Shown: positions 27,088-36,407, counted from the first letter of the stretch. The stretch: DNA of 39,696 bases from Planctomycetota bacterium (GCA_016873095.1 VGYC01000053.1:1-39696); one strand, 5' to 3'. A program made the numbers and translations. The notes: generated by a model not told the origin, from the letters alone.

Positions 27088-29304
27088 ATGCCTCACTGCC
27101 GAATGTCGATCTTGGTGCTGGCCGGACTGTGCTTCGGTTCGCTCGCCGGAGTACGGGCCGACGACACGCCGGCGAAGTCCGTCGCCGAGATCGCGGCAAC
27201 GGCCAAGAAGTCGCTGGTCGTTGTCGTCTTCACCGGCCGGGACGGCAAGCAGCAAGGGCTTGGCTCCGGGTTCGTCGTGGCCAAGGACGGACTCATCGCC
27301 ACCAATCTGCACGTCATCGGCGAGGCCAGGCCCGTGAGCGTGCAGTTCACCAACGGCAAGCGTTACGAGGTCGAGGCCATCCAGGCTACCGACCGCAAGA
27401 TGGACCTGGCCATCCTCAAGATCGACGCCAAGAACTTGACGCCGTTGCCGCTGGCCGATTCCGGCACTCTCAAGGAGGGACAGGCCATTGTCGTGCTCGG
27501 CCATCCGCGCGGGCTCAAGAACAGCGTGGTCAGCGGCGTGCTCTCCGGCCGGCGCGAGGTCGAGAACATGCCGATGCTGCAACTGGCCATCCCCATCGAG
27601 CAGGGCAATAGCGGCGGGCCGGTGCTCGATATGGAAGGCCGGGTGCACGGCATCGTCACCATGAAGTCGCTGGTGACGGCAAACCTGGGCTTTGCCGTGC
27701 CCAGCAACGCACTCAGGCCGTTGCTGGCCAGGCCCAATCCCATCCCGATGTCGCGCTGGCTGACCATCGGCGCCCTGGACAAGCGCGACTGGCAGACGGT
27801 GTTCGGCGGCCGCTGGCGGCAGCGTGCCGGCCGCATCATCGCCGACGGCGTGGGCAGCAGCTTCGGCGGCCGCACGCTGTGCCTGTCCAGGCTACCCCTG
27901 CCCAAGGGAGCCTACGAAGTCGCCGTCAGTGTCAAGCTCGACGACGAGGCCGGCGCCGCCGGGCTCATCTTCGGCGCTGACGGCAAGGACAAGAACTACG
28001 GCTTCTATCCCTCCGCCGGCAAGATCCGCCTGACGCGCTTCGGCGGGCCGGACGTCAACTCCTGGAACATCCTCAAGAACTACCCGAGTTCTCACTACCG
28101 GCCGGGCGACTGGAACCACTTCAAGGTCCGCATCGACGGCAGCAAGTTCCAGTGCTGGATCAACGATCATCTGGAAATCAACGACGGCGACGCCGACTGG
28201 CCGGGCAGCGGCGTGGGCCTGGCTCAGTATCGCGGCACCGGCGCCCAGTTCAAGAACTTTGCCATCGGCGAACGCATCGCCAACGGCAACCCGCCCGATG
28301 CTGTCGTCGCGCGCATCAACAAGCTCATCAACGGCATCGATTTCAAGGATCCACTGGCGGCCAGGACCATCGAGTCGCTGGCTCCGGACGGCGCCGCCAG
28401 CACCAAGCTGCTCCGCGACAAGGCCCAGCAACTCGAGCAGCAAGCCGGGCAGCTCCGCAAGCTGGCGACCGCGGTGCATGTCAAGAAGACGCTGCAGGAG
28501 CTCGCCAAGGTCGTGAGCGTGACCGAGCCGAAGATCGACCTGGTTCACGCGGCGTTGCTGGTGGCACGGCTCGACAACGAGGAACTGGACATCGACGTCT
28601 ATCGCAAGGAGGTGGATCGGCTGGCACGGACCGCCGCTGCCAAGCTCGCCAAGGACGCGGGCGAACGCGATCGTCTCAAGGCGCTGAACGAATTCCTCTT
28701 TGCGGAACGCGGCTTTCACGGCAGCCGGGCCGATTACTACACGCGCTCCAACAGTTATCTCAACGAGGTCCTCGACGATCGCGAGGGGCTGCCGATCACG
28801 CTGTCGCTCCTGTACATGGAGCTGGCGCGCCGCATGAAGGTCAACGTCGTCGGCGTGCCGTTGCCGGGGCACTTCATCGTTCGCCACGAGCCGACCAGCG
28901 GAGACAAGCAGCTCATCGACCCATACGACGGCGGCAAGTTCCTGAGCGATAAGGACGCCGAGGCCATCGTTCGCCGCATCAGCGGCAAGGAATTGCAGAA
29001 GGAACATCTCGCCACGGCCGGCAACAAGGCCATTCTTGTCCGCATGCTTTACAACCTCCTGAACGTGGCCGAGAGCGAGAAGGACGGCGAAGGCATGCTT
29101 CGCTACGTGGACGCCATCATCGCCATCACCCCGGACGCCGGCCCGGAACGCTGGATGCGCGCCGTCCTCCGTTACCAGTCCGGCCAGCGCGACGGCGCCT
29201 TGCAAGACGCGGAATGGCTGCTGGAACACAATCCCGCCGGCGTCCCGCTGGAGCGGGTACGCGAGTTGCGCGAGTTGCTCAAGAGTCGGCCGGAGGGTAA
29301 CTGA
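27088..29304 (+). CDS. HtrA-like serine protease fused to LamG-like and SirB1/transglutaminase-like domains
   Basis: A 738-residue exported fusion (signal peptide ends near VRADD). Residues 30-215 are a trypsin-like S1C protease: His75 in ATNLHVIG, Asp106 in DRKMDLAIL and Ser175 in QGNSGGPV form a complete triad, with no PDZ domain. Residues about 225-395 are a concanavalin/DUF1080-like sandwich (GDWNHFKVRIDGSKFQCWIN). A helical linker leads to a SirB1/COG2912 transglutaminase-like domain (about 530-650: DYYTRSNSYLNEVLDDREGL, ITLSLLYMELARRM, PGHFIVRHE), and a TPR-like end. AAGGAGATC precedes ATG 27088. Likely periplasmic quality control or remodelling; the combination is unusual. Confidence 0.88.
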   Translation: MPHCRMSILVLAGLCFGSLAGVRADDTPAKSVAEIAATAKKSLVVVVFTGRDGKQQGLGSGFVVAKDGLIATNLHVIGEARPVSVQFTNGKRYEVEAIQATDRKMDLAILKIDAKNLTPLPLADSGTLKEGQAIVVLGHPRGLKNSVVSGVLSGRREVENMPMLQLAIPIEQGNSGGPVLDMEGRVHGIVTMKSLVTANLGFAVPSNALRPLLARPNPIPMSRWLTIGALDKRDWQTVFGGRWRQRAGRIIADGVGSSFGGRTLCLSRLPLPKGAYEVAVSVKLDDEAGAAGLIFGADGKDKNYGFYPSAGKIRLTRFGGPDVNSWNILKNYPSSHYRPGDWNHFKVRIDGSKFQCWINDHLEINDGDADWPGSGVGLAQYRGTGAQFKNFAIGERIANGNPPDAVVARINKLINGIDFKDPLAARTIESLAPDGAASTKLLRDKAQQLEQQAGQLRKLATAVHVKKTLQELAKVVSVTEPKIDLVHAALLVARLDNEELDIDVYRKEVDRLARTAAAKLAKDAGERDRLKALNEFLFAERGFHGSRADYYTRSNSYLNEVLDDREGLPITLSLLYMELARRMKVNVVGVPLPGHFIVRHEPTSGDKQLIDPYDGGKFLSDKDAEAIVRRISGKELQKEHLATAGNKAILVRMLYNLLNVAESEKDGEGMLRYVDAIIAITPDAGPERWMRAVLRYQSGQRDGALQDAEWLLEHNPAGVPLERVRELRELLKSRPEGN

Positions 29305-29340
29305 TCCGGTTCAGCCCCCTCGGACGCGGCGTGACCGGTC

Positions 29341-32300
29341 TCACGGAGACAGCTGCCCGCGCGCGAGCGACTTCAGGCTCTGGAATCGCGGCTGCCAGTC
29401 CCCGTCTGCAATCTGCCGGTAGAGTTGCTGGGCCCGCTCGCCGTGGCCGGCGGCTTGCAGGAACCGGGCGTGATCCCAGAGGATCTGCGCGTTGGTCGCT
29501 TCGGCGCGGAAGGCGAGGCCAAAGGCTCGATCGGTCAAGTCGAAATCACTGTCACGCGTCTGTCGAGCCAGATCCAGCCACGGCGCCGCTTCGTTGGGCC
29601 GCTGATCGATCGGTGTCGTCAGATAATCCCATGCCAGCTCGCGGTCGCCGAGCACTTGCAGGATCTTGGCCGCAAGCTGACACGCCTGTGTCGGATCATT
29701 GTCGAGTTCGCGCCAGCGATCCGCGGCGCGAACGACCTTGGCAATGAACGCCTTCGCCGGCCCGGCATCCGCGCCCAGGGCAAGCGCCTGCTGATGATAG
29801 AGGTTCAGGAGCTGGCCAAAGTCGGCACGCAGCTTCTGGAGGTCAATGAGACCACTCCCCTCTGCCTCGCGCGTGGGCACGTTGCTCCCCTCTCCCTCGG
29901 GCGAGGCCCCTTTGCCCCCCTCTCCCTCCGGGAGCGGGGCCGGGGGTGAGGGCGCACGGTACTCAATCTCCATCGCCTTCTGCAGATACTCAGCAGCCCG
30001 TCCGATGCTCCCTTGACGCCGGGCCAGGTCCTGAGCCAGTCGCCAGCCGCCGGCGCTCAGCTTGAGGCCTTTCTCCTTGACGACTTCTTGCATCAGGGCG
30101 TCGGCACGTGCGATTTGCTCGGTCTTCACCAGGTACGGTATGACGCCGAGCGCGACGAACGGCTTCGCTTCCTCGCCGATGCAGCACAATGCCCTGGCGG
30201 CGATTTCGTCGGCCACCTCGCGGTCGCCCAGGTGCAGGTTCTCCCAGGCCAGCGTCAGCAAGCCGAATGGCCGCTTGTCCGTGGCGAGCTTCCCTGCCGT
30301 TTGCCGCATCAAGCGCGCATGCCGACCGTCGCCTAGCAGGACCGTGCGAAACGCGGCATCGATGGGCGGTAGCGCGCCATCACGGGCGGCCTCGACATAG
30401 AGCTTCTCGAACACGTCGCGGGCCTTGTCGAGCAGGTTGGCGCTGGCCAGGCAGCGGGCCTGCTCGTAGCGAGCGCGATATTCCAGTCCCGGCTCGGCGC
30501 TGAGAGCGGCGTAAGCCTCGGCCAGGCCGCGCTGAAACGTCGGGTCCGAGGCGCCGACGCGCTGGCCGGCTTGCAGCAGCGGCCAGGCAAAGAGCGCCGG
30601 ACAATCCTTGACGAACTCCAGCAGCCGGCGGCGCTCCGCCTGAACCTGCGTCAGCGTGCCCTTGCCCGCCTGGCCGCCGTTCCAGTGCCGCCAGAGCTGC
30701 CGGAAGCCGATGAGCCGTTGCACGAAACCGTCCTTGGCATCGACGTCGAGACTGGCAAGCTTGGTCTCTTCGAGCTGCTTGCTGTCATTCGTCCGAAGCG
30801 GCAGCCGCATCCACACCAGCTTGGCGGTCTCGGTTTCGGGCGCATGTGCCGGACGGACGGCCAGCTTCAAGTCGCCGATCTTCTTGTTCTCGCCGTCAAT
30901 CCAGGTGACCGCGCCGTCGGCATCATAAATCTCTCGATAAACGACCTTCCGCTCCGGCATCGCCAGCATCCGGCGCTCGGACAGCCGGCCATCGCAAAAT
31001 ACGAGGTGAATCTGGATCGAACCGTCGCGCGCCGCGGCCTCGCCGGCGGGTTTGCGCGGCACGATGGCGACGGTGGACGTGTCGATGAGCGTGACATGCG
31101 CGCCGCGGGCCAGGTCCTCGGCGGGCGGCAACAGCCAGGGCGCGACCTGTGCCAGCTCCGTGCGATGGAAGCGACTTACCTTCCGCTTGGCGCCCAGGCC
31201 GATCTCCGGATACCTGTGCTCCAGCGTGTTGCCGTCGCAGCTCACGCTCTCGCGCAGGCCGTTCGGCAACAGCCGGGTCCACGAGCATCGGCCGGCGCCG
31301 TCGAAGCGCACCGTGTAATCGTAGGGCCTGGCATGGCCGGGAATGGCGATCGCCTGCCAGCCGGCCCCGCGCGCGCGCTCGATCAGCTTGCGGGCGCGGT
31401 CGTCGATCGTTCCGGACGCCGCCTTGAAGCCATCCGCCTCGGCCTCCAGCACCGCATGGATGTCCGCCAGGGACGTGTTCAACCCGGGCGCGAACCCGGC
31501 CAGGTCGTCGCTGGAAATCTCATGCACTGTCAACGCAGCCAGTGCCTCAAACAGGGTGCGATAGGATGCTTCGTCTCCGGAGACCGCCGGCGCGAACTTC
31601 AGGCCATGCATCATCATGTAGTCGGCCAGTTCCCGCGTGGTCCTGCCCTCCGCGATCCACTTGCGGAACGCGAAGTACTGGACATGCTCCCCCTGGCTGA
31701 AGGCCAGGATGGCGTCGTTGAAGTCGTTCAGAAAGCGCTTGGCCTCGATGTACTGCCCGGTGGGAATGTCATTGACCTTTGCGACAAGGCTGTCCTGAGC
31801 GCGCTTGGTCGCCACGCGCAGCTCCCGCAAGAGCGGCTCGGGCACTTTCCCGTTGGCGGCCTTCTCGAAGAGTGTCCGGCTCAGGCGCTCGGCTTGTTCT
31901 CGATCCGCGGCTGTGAGCAGCTCCACGAAGGCGGCGGGCCACTGGAACCGGCCGCCGTCGCGCAGCAAGCCCACGTTGCCGGATGCCCGGACGACGTTGA
32001 CATGCCGCAGCAGGTCCTCCGACAGGGCGTCCGGAATCGCCAGCGGCAGCTTGCCACGCGTCTTCAGATACTCGTCCAGCAAGCCGTTGAGCGCCTTGCC
32101 GGACGAAATGTCGTTTGCCGCGGTTGTCTGGATACGCTTCAGGACCTTTTCTTGATATTGCGGTGTGTTATGTTGAACATACGTCTCAAGGTCAAAGACT
32201 TTCCTGGAGGTATCGAGCCACTGGTAGCGCTCCATCGCCACGGCAGCCGGTTCCATGCGGTGATAATAAGTCGTGGCCAGACGCTTCTGAATTCGGGTCA

Positions 32301-35300
32301 TCGCTTCGAGTGTCGGAATGCGATCGTAAAAACCTGACATGAGCATTTGGTACGGCTCCGCGACCTTCCGCGCATGCGGCGGCCGTCGATATCTGCCCCC
32401 GATCAGACCGCCGGTGAAGCTCGTGTGGATGCGGTTCGGAGCACGAACGATTAGCCCGAGCGCCGGCGGGAAGAACTCGATTCCATTCGCATATTCCATG
32501 AGGGCAGGATCTGACCTTGGGTCCTTGAGGAATTCCTCCAGCAACCTTTCATTGCGTTCTCGCAGGGCGGGGCTCTCGAGGTCTTTGAGCGTGGCGAAAA
32601 CACGCAGGCCACTCCTCCTGGAATCGCGGAGGACCACGATTTCTTCTTCTTCTCGCAATCGAATCAAGAGTTCTTGGGTCTGGTTGCGGACTCGACCCGC
32701 GTCCCGCAACGCGCCGCTTCGCCCATAAAAAGCTCCCGCCAATGGCATCCTTCTCAATCTCCCAGCCGTCTGCTCATCGACTGCTGCTTCCAGGGTTTCA
32801 AGTTCGATGGTGCCGCCTTGACCGATGGGGCCGAGTCCGCCGGGCGCGGGTAGATAGAGCAGAGGAGCATTCGTGTCACCATTCCGTATTCCGATCATTC
32901 TCATGATGGCCGCGTCACCATCAAAGTACTCATCGATGTCCACCAAATGATCCATTGATCCAATGTGTGTCGCAGTGCAAACATCCCACGCCGTCGTCCG
33001 CTGCCCCGGCACGCGCACCTGAATGGATTGCAGCACCTCCTTGGCCGCGCGCTTGCCATCCACCTTTGCCGGCTTCGGTGTATTCTCGGCGAATGTCGCC
33101 GACGGCTCATACACAATCGGAATCCGCTCCGGGCAGAAGTACATCGCCCAGTGGTCTTTGCGGCCGCGGTCCACCTTGAAACGCTGGTAGTCGGCATCCG
33201 TTTCCAGGACCAGGAGCGACGTGAACGGCGACATCACGTAGCTGGCCTTGCTCAGCTCGATAATGCGCGGCTTGTGCTTGTCGGCGCCGTCGGCGATGAG
33301 CCGGTCGAGCTCGAGCTTGGCCCAGGCGCGCGGCAGGTAGCCGGCGTTGCCCGCGACCTTGCCGACCTTGAGCACGCGCGTGAACCGTTGACCGTCCAGC
33401 TGCCCCGTGATGGTGATGGACTCGGGCAACGCTTGCGGTTTCGCGCGGTCGATCCTGGCGATGGCGCAGATCTCCTCGCCCTGCGAGATCATGTTCGCCT
33501 CGGTGAGAAACGTCGCCTGCTCGGCGTTATCGACCACCTTGATCTGCATGAGCCGGGGCGTGTTCAGCGTGGCGACGAGGTCGAAGCCGTGCCAGGCCAG
33601 GGATTCGTCGGGGGTGACTTGCCGGTAGTAGCCAGCGGTGCGCTCGGCGGCCAGCTTCATGAAGTTGCGGTTCCAGCGCTTGCCGACGCCGATGCCGACA
33701 TAGCGCGTTCCCGCCGGCAGCCGGCTTGCCAGCACCTCGTCGCGCGTCTCGCCCATCGTGGCGATGCCGCCGCCGATGTGCACGAGGTGATTTTTGATTT
33801 GTGAGTTTTGATTTTTGATTTTCAGAAGAGGCGCGGCGGCTTGCAGCGCGGCGTCCATGTCCAGGGCACCGACCAAGTGCGTGCCTTCCAGGAACTTGAC
33901 GGCGGCGGCGATGTTTTCAGGCGTCGCGGCTCGTGGAGTCTCGTCGAAGAACGTAGTGCGCGTGCCGGCCGTCACGAGAGAGAAGGTATCGTCATGCTCG
34001 GCGTTCAGAAGCAGATAGCGGAACAGGTCGATCTGGGCCCGGGCCAGCAGCGGATTGCGGCTGCTCGACGACTCAAAGAGGACAACCCAGTGCCGCCGCT
34101 GCTTCCGCGGCTCGCTCTTGAGCGCCGGCCGATGCCGGATCATCAGGTAATCCGCCCCTTCGTGCGTGAAGGTCGAAAACCGAGTGGGATCTTCCTGACC
34201 CCTGACTCCTGACTCCTGACTCCTTATTTCCAGCGTCACATCGCGGTCCGGCTTGATATTCTTCGCCTGGGCCGTCAGCACGGCGTCGCGGCCGTCACGG
34301 GTGATTTGCAGGTTTGGGTCCGTCGAGATGTTGAGCCTGGCGCCGTCCTTGATGAAGGCGCGGAAGGACCAGTCGCGGACGGCTTCCATCGTATGCCCGC
34401 CGGGGAAGCGATAGCGAGCTTGACCGTAGAGGGACGACAGCCGTTGCACATAGCCGAGGATGATGCGCTTCTCCTTGCGGCCTTCGAGCGGGAACACGCG
34501 CATCTTGAAGGTCGTGCCGTCAACCCATTCGAGCAACGCCGGATCGCGCTGCGTGTGGCGGATGGTCTCGTAGACGTTGCGGGCGTGATCGCGCTCGGCC
34601 ATGCCGCCTTCCATCAGCCGGCACATGCCGTTCTCCTCGACATACATGGCCAGCCGCGACAGCGACGCGTCGGCCGGCAGCGGGAAGTAGAACGTCCCCT
34701 CCAGCCGGCCGTAGCTGTGATTGAAGTAGGTCTGGTCGATGGTGGTGCGCGCGAAGCCGTCCTCGATGTGCACGTCGATGTGGTAGTTGCGCATTGACAG
34801 GTGCATCTCCTGCCCGCTGGGATCGACGGCGATGAGCCGGCCGCCGGCATGCTTGCTGCACGGGACCAGCGGCGCCTCGGCGGCTGTCATCAGGTCGCGC
34901 GTCCAGCCCAGCGCATGCGAGGCCCGCGGCGCCGCCGCGATGTTTGTCGCTCCCGGCTCGACCTGTTGCCCGGCCGTGACGACGCTGTCGCCAAGCTGCA
35001 CCTTGCCCTGCGTGACGAGCACGCCGGTGCCGGCTGGCTTCGCCCGCACGGCGAAGTGCGTGCCGAGGGCGGCGACCGTCCGCGACAGCGTCTTGACCTC
35101 GAAGGTATCGCCCGTCTTCGGGGCGACTTCGACGTAAACCTCGCCGATGGTGAGGTCGACCCTGCGGTCGGCGCGATAAACAATCGTGCTGTTCTCGTTG
35201 AGATACAGGATGGAGCCATCTGCCAGGGTGACGCGACGGCGCTCGCCGGCCTTGGTCGCGATGCGCTCGCCCACGGTCAACGGCTTGGCGGGCACGGTCG

Positions 35301-35652
35301 CGGGGCGGGGACGCGGCGTCATGCCGAAGGCTGGCGACGTCGGCTGCACGATGACTGCCTGATCGCCCGCGACATCGTCATCCACTGGCCGATGCACGGG
35401 ACCACGCCGGGCGTACAGCACGAGCGCGCACAGGGCGACACAGGCGGCGGCCGCCATCGCCCAGCCGAGCCGGCGCCGCAGCGTGCGATACTTGACGTGG
35501 TCCGGCACGGATCGGGCCATGGCAAGGTCCTGCGCTTGCCGGCACATGGCGTCTTCCAGCCGCTGTGCGAAGGCGGCATCGACGGTTTCCGGTTGATATG
35601 CGCTGCTCAGCAGCCGCTCGATGTTTTGCTCGGCGATATCGCAATTCTGCAT
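29341..35652 (-). CDS. giant membrane-anchored FecR-VIT-TPR protein
   Basis: A 2103-residue protein, probable partner of the ECF sigma factor just upstream. Order: short cytoplasmic N-terminus (1-60) that could bind sigma; one transmembrane helix (about 63-82); FecR domain (about 128-225, ERRRVTLADGSILYLNENST); vault/inter-alpha-trypsin VIT domain (about 270-400, QTYFNHSYGRLEGTFYFPL and FKMRVFPLEGRKEKRIILGY); a von Willebrand A-like region whose metal motif reads LFESSSS where DxSxS is expected (about 520); long uncharacterised segments; TPR-like helices from about 1640. Three low-complexity insertions at about 476-487, 610-621 and 1898-1933 match dispersed DNA repeats. GAGG precedes ATG 35652. 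Likely an envelope sensor or scaffold. Confidence 0.88.
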   Translation of the reverse strand: MQNCDIAEQNIERLLSSAYQPETVDAAFAQRLEDAMCRQAQDLAMARSVPDHVKYRTLRRRLGWAMAAAACVALCALVLYARRGPVHRPVDDDVAGDQAVIVQPTSPAFGMTPRPRPATVPAKPLTVGERIATKAGERRRVTLADGSILYLNENSTIVYRADRRVDLTIGEVYVEVAPKTGDTFEVKTLSRTVAALGTHFAVRAKPAGTGVLVTQGKVQLGDSVVTAGQQVEPGATNIAAAPRASHALGWTRDLMTAAEAPLVPCSKHAGGRLIAVDPSGQEMHLSMRNYHIDVHIEDGFARTTIDQTYFNHSYGRLEGTFYFPLPADASLSRLAMYVEENGMCRLMEGGMAERDHARNVYETIRHTQRDPALLEWVDGTTFKMRVFPLEGRKEKRIILGYVQRLSSLYGQARYRFPGGHTMEAVRDWSFRAFIKDGARLNISTDPNLQITRDGRDAVLTAQAKNIKPDRDVTLEIRSQESGVRGQEDPTRFSTFTHEGADYLMIRHRPALKSEPRKQRRHWVVLFESSSSRNPLLARAQIDLFRYLLLNAEHDDTFSLVTAGTRTTFFDETPRAATPENIAAAVKFLEGTHLVGALDMDAALQAAAPLLKIKNQNSQIKNHLVHIGGGIATMGETRDEVLASRLPAGTRYVGIGVGKRWNRNFMKLAAERTAGYYRQVTPDESLAWHGFDLVATLNTPRLMQIKVVDNAEQATFLTEANMISQGEEICAIARIDRAKPQALPESITITGQLDGQRFTRVLKVGKVAGNAGYLPRAWAKLELDRLIADGADKHKPRIIELSKASYVMSPFTSLLVLETDADYQRFKVDRGRKDHWAMYFCPERIPIVYEPSATFAENTPKPAKVDGKRAAKEVLQSIQVRVPGQRTTAWDVCTATHIGSMDHLVDIDEYFDGDAAIMRMIGIRNGDTNAPLLYLPAPGGLGPIGQGGTIELETLEAAVDEQTAGRLRRMPLAGAFYGRSGALRDAGRVRNQTQELLIRLREEEEIVVLRDSRRSGLRVFATLKDLESPALRERNERLLEEFLKDPRSDPALMEYANGIEFFPPALGLIVRAPNRIHTSFTGGLIGGRYRRPPHARKVAEPYQMLMSGFYDRIPTLEAMTRIQKRLATTYYHRMEPAAVAMERYQWLDTSRKVFDLETYVQHNTPQYQEKVLKRIQTTAANDISSGKALNGLLDEYLKTRGKLPLAIPDALSEDLLRHVNVVRASGNVGLLRDGGRFQWPAAFVELLTAADREQAERLSRTLFEKAANGKVPEPLLRELRVATKRAQDSLVAKVNDIPTGQYIEAKRFLNDFNDAILAFSQGEHVQYFAFRKWIAEGRTTRELADYMMMHGLKFAPAVSGDEASYRTLFEALAALTVHEISSDDLAGFAPGLNTSLADIHAVLEAEADGFKAASGTIDDRARKLIERARGAGWQAIAIPGHARPYDYTVRFDGAGRCSWTRLLPNGLRESVSCDGNTLEHRYPEIGLGAKRKVSRFHRTELAQVAPWLLPPAEDLARGAHVTLIDTSTVAIVPRKPAGEAAARDGSIQIHLVFCDGRLSERRMLAMPERKVVYREIYDADGAVTWIDGENKKIGDLKLAVRPAHAPETETAKLVWMRLPLRTNDSKQLEETKLASLDVDAKDGFVQRLIGFRQLWRHWNGGQAGKGTLTQVQAERRRLLEFVKDCPALFAWPLLQAGQRVGASDPTFQRGLAEAYAALSAEPGLEYRARYEQARCLASANLLDKARDVFEKLYVEAARDGALPPIDAAFRTVLLGDGRHARLMRQTAGKLATDKRPFGLLTLAWENLHLGDREVADEIAARALCCIGEEAKPFVALGVIPYLVKTEQIARADALMQEVVKEKGLKLSAGGWRLAQDLARRQGSIGRAAEYLQKAMEIEYRAPSPPAPLPEGEGGKGASPEGEGSNVPTREAEGSGLIDLQKLRADFGQLLNLYHQQALALGADAGPAKAFIAKVVRAADRWRELDNDPTQACQLAAKILQVLGDRELAWDYLTTPIDQRPNEAAPWLDLARQTRDSDFDLTDRAFGLAFRAEATNAQILWDHARFLQAAGHGERAQQLYRQIADGDWQPRFQSLKSLARGQLSP
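29851..29966. repeat. GC-rich CTCCCTC-type repeat inserted in frame
   Basis: A tract of ctcccctct/gggagagggg words with inverted symmetry lies within the giant gene and encodes proline/glutamate/glycine-rich sequence (APSPPAPLPEGEGG and two further PEGEG-like units). This is the peptide translation commonly left by a dispersed palindromic repeat in GC-rich bacteria. Confidence 0.7.
33789..33824. repeat. TTTTTGATTTTTGA-type repeat inserted in frame
   Basis: AT-rich tandem words (gatttttgatttgtgagttt and onward) stand out from the GC-rich gene and encode KIKNQNSQIKNHL, just before the gly-rich VHIGGGI strand of the vWA-like region. Confidence 0.75.
34195..34226. repeat. GAGTCAGGAGTCAGG-type repeat inserted in frame
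   Basis: Three to four tandem copies of the heptamer tgactcc (reverse ggagtca) encode RSQESGVRGQED in the giant protein. Translations of the type QESGVRSQESG are typical of short tandemly repeated repeats in planctomycetes and cyanobacteria. Confidence 0.8.
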
Positions 35653-35668
35653 GGGAGCCTCGCTGTCT

Positions 35669-35716
35669 GCTTGCGTTTCGCGTTCGCGCGGGATCGCGCG
35701 AACGCGAAACGCAAGC
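35669..35716. repeat. perfect 22-bp inverted repeat between sigma factor and FecR-VIT gene
   Basis: Arms 35669-35690 and 35695-35716 are exact complements separated by four bases (GGAT on plus). The structure fills most of the 69-base spacer and begins six bases after the sigma-factor stop. Transcript from the sigma gene would form a very stable hairpin with no U-run behind it, so it may attenuate rather than fully end transcription or may be a dispersed palindromic repeat. Confidence 0.85.
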
Positions 35717-35721
35717 GGCGG

Positions 35722-36318
35722 TTAACTCAGGTTCTTTGCCAGGGCGACAAACGTGGCCTTGAAGGCCTTGCGGGCGCGAGTCAATTGCGATTCGACAGCC
35801 TTCTCGGTGGTGCGCCAGGCTTCGGCCAGGCCGCGGACGCTCTGCCCGGCAACGTACTTCGCCTCCAGGGCCTCGCGGTAGCGCGTCGGCAACTGCGACA
35901 TCGTCGCGTTGACCAGCTCGCGCGTCTCTTCTCGTTGCAGCAGTTCCTCGGCGAGCGGCTCGGCCTCCAGCCGGGCGTAGACGGCGAGCAGCTCGCGGTC
36001 CATGCTGGCCCAGAGAGCCTCCAGGGAGATTGCGGACTTCCGGCGCGTCAAGGCGCGCTGAATCTCGTTGCGGGCCAGGCCAATGAGCCAGGGGAAGATG
36101 TTGCCGTTGGACCGCGCCGGCTCGTAGTTTTCCAGGTCGCGCAAGGCGCGGAGCAGCGTCTCCTGGACGACCTCTTCGCACAGGTGTCGATTGTGACCGA
36201 CGCGGTAGAGACAGAAGCGGAAGAGGGGTTCGAGCACCGCGGCGGCCAGTTCCTTGACCGCGGCCGGGTCGCCCTGCATGGCCCGCTGACGCCAAGCGGC
36301 ATCGAAGGTGTTTTGCAA
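35722..36318 (-). CDS. ECF-type RNA polymerase sigma factor
   Basis: A 198-residue ECF sigma factor. Region 2 covers LCEEVVQETLLRALRDLENY and GNIFPWLIGLARNEIQRAL; region 4 covers LPTRYREALEAKYVAGQSVR, then GLAEAWRTTEKAVESQLTRA, the DNA-binding helices. The start is TTG 36318, supported by GGGGAGGGCG at good spacing; ATG 36279 is an alternative. It is followed after 69 bases by a membrane protein with a FecR domain, the usual anti-sigma/regulator pairing, so activity is probably controlled by that protein. Confidence 0.93.
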   Translation of the reverse strand: MQNTFDAAWRQRAMQGDPAAVKELAAAVLEPLFRFCLYRVGHNRHLCEEVVQETLLRALRDLENYEPARSNGNIFPWLIGLARNEIQRALTRRKSAISLEALWASMDRELLAVYARLEAEPLAEELLQREETRELVNATMSQLPTRYREALEAKYVAGQSVRGLAEAWRTTEKAVESQLTRARKAFKATFVALAKNLS

Positions 36319-36407
36319 GCGTTCGCCCTCCCCGCGCCTCGTCCCCGCCCGCCGGGGTCATCCTACCAGGCATATGTGAGGGGTGGGGCAGAATCCTTCG
36401 CGGTCGA

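Noticed and set aside
27892-29229. 445-codon minus-strand frame opposite the protease fusion
   Set aside because: Shadow frame; the plus strand carries a complete catalytic triad and signal peptide.
30571-32337. 588-codon plus-strand frame within the giant VIT gene
   Set aside because: Antisense shadow; the minus-strand frame is a coherent multi-domain protein.
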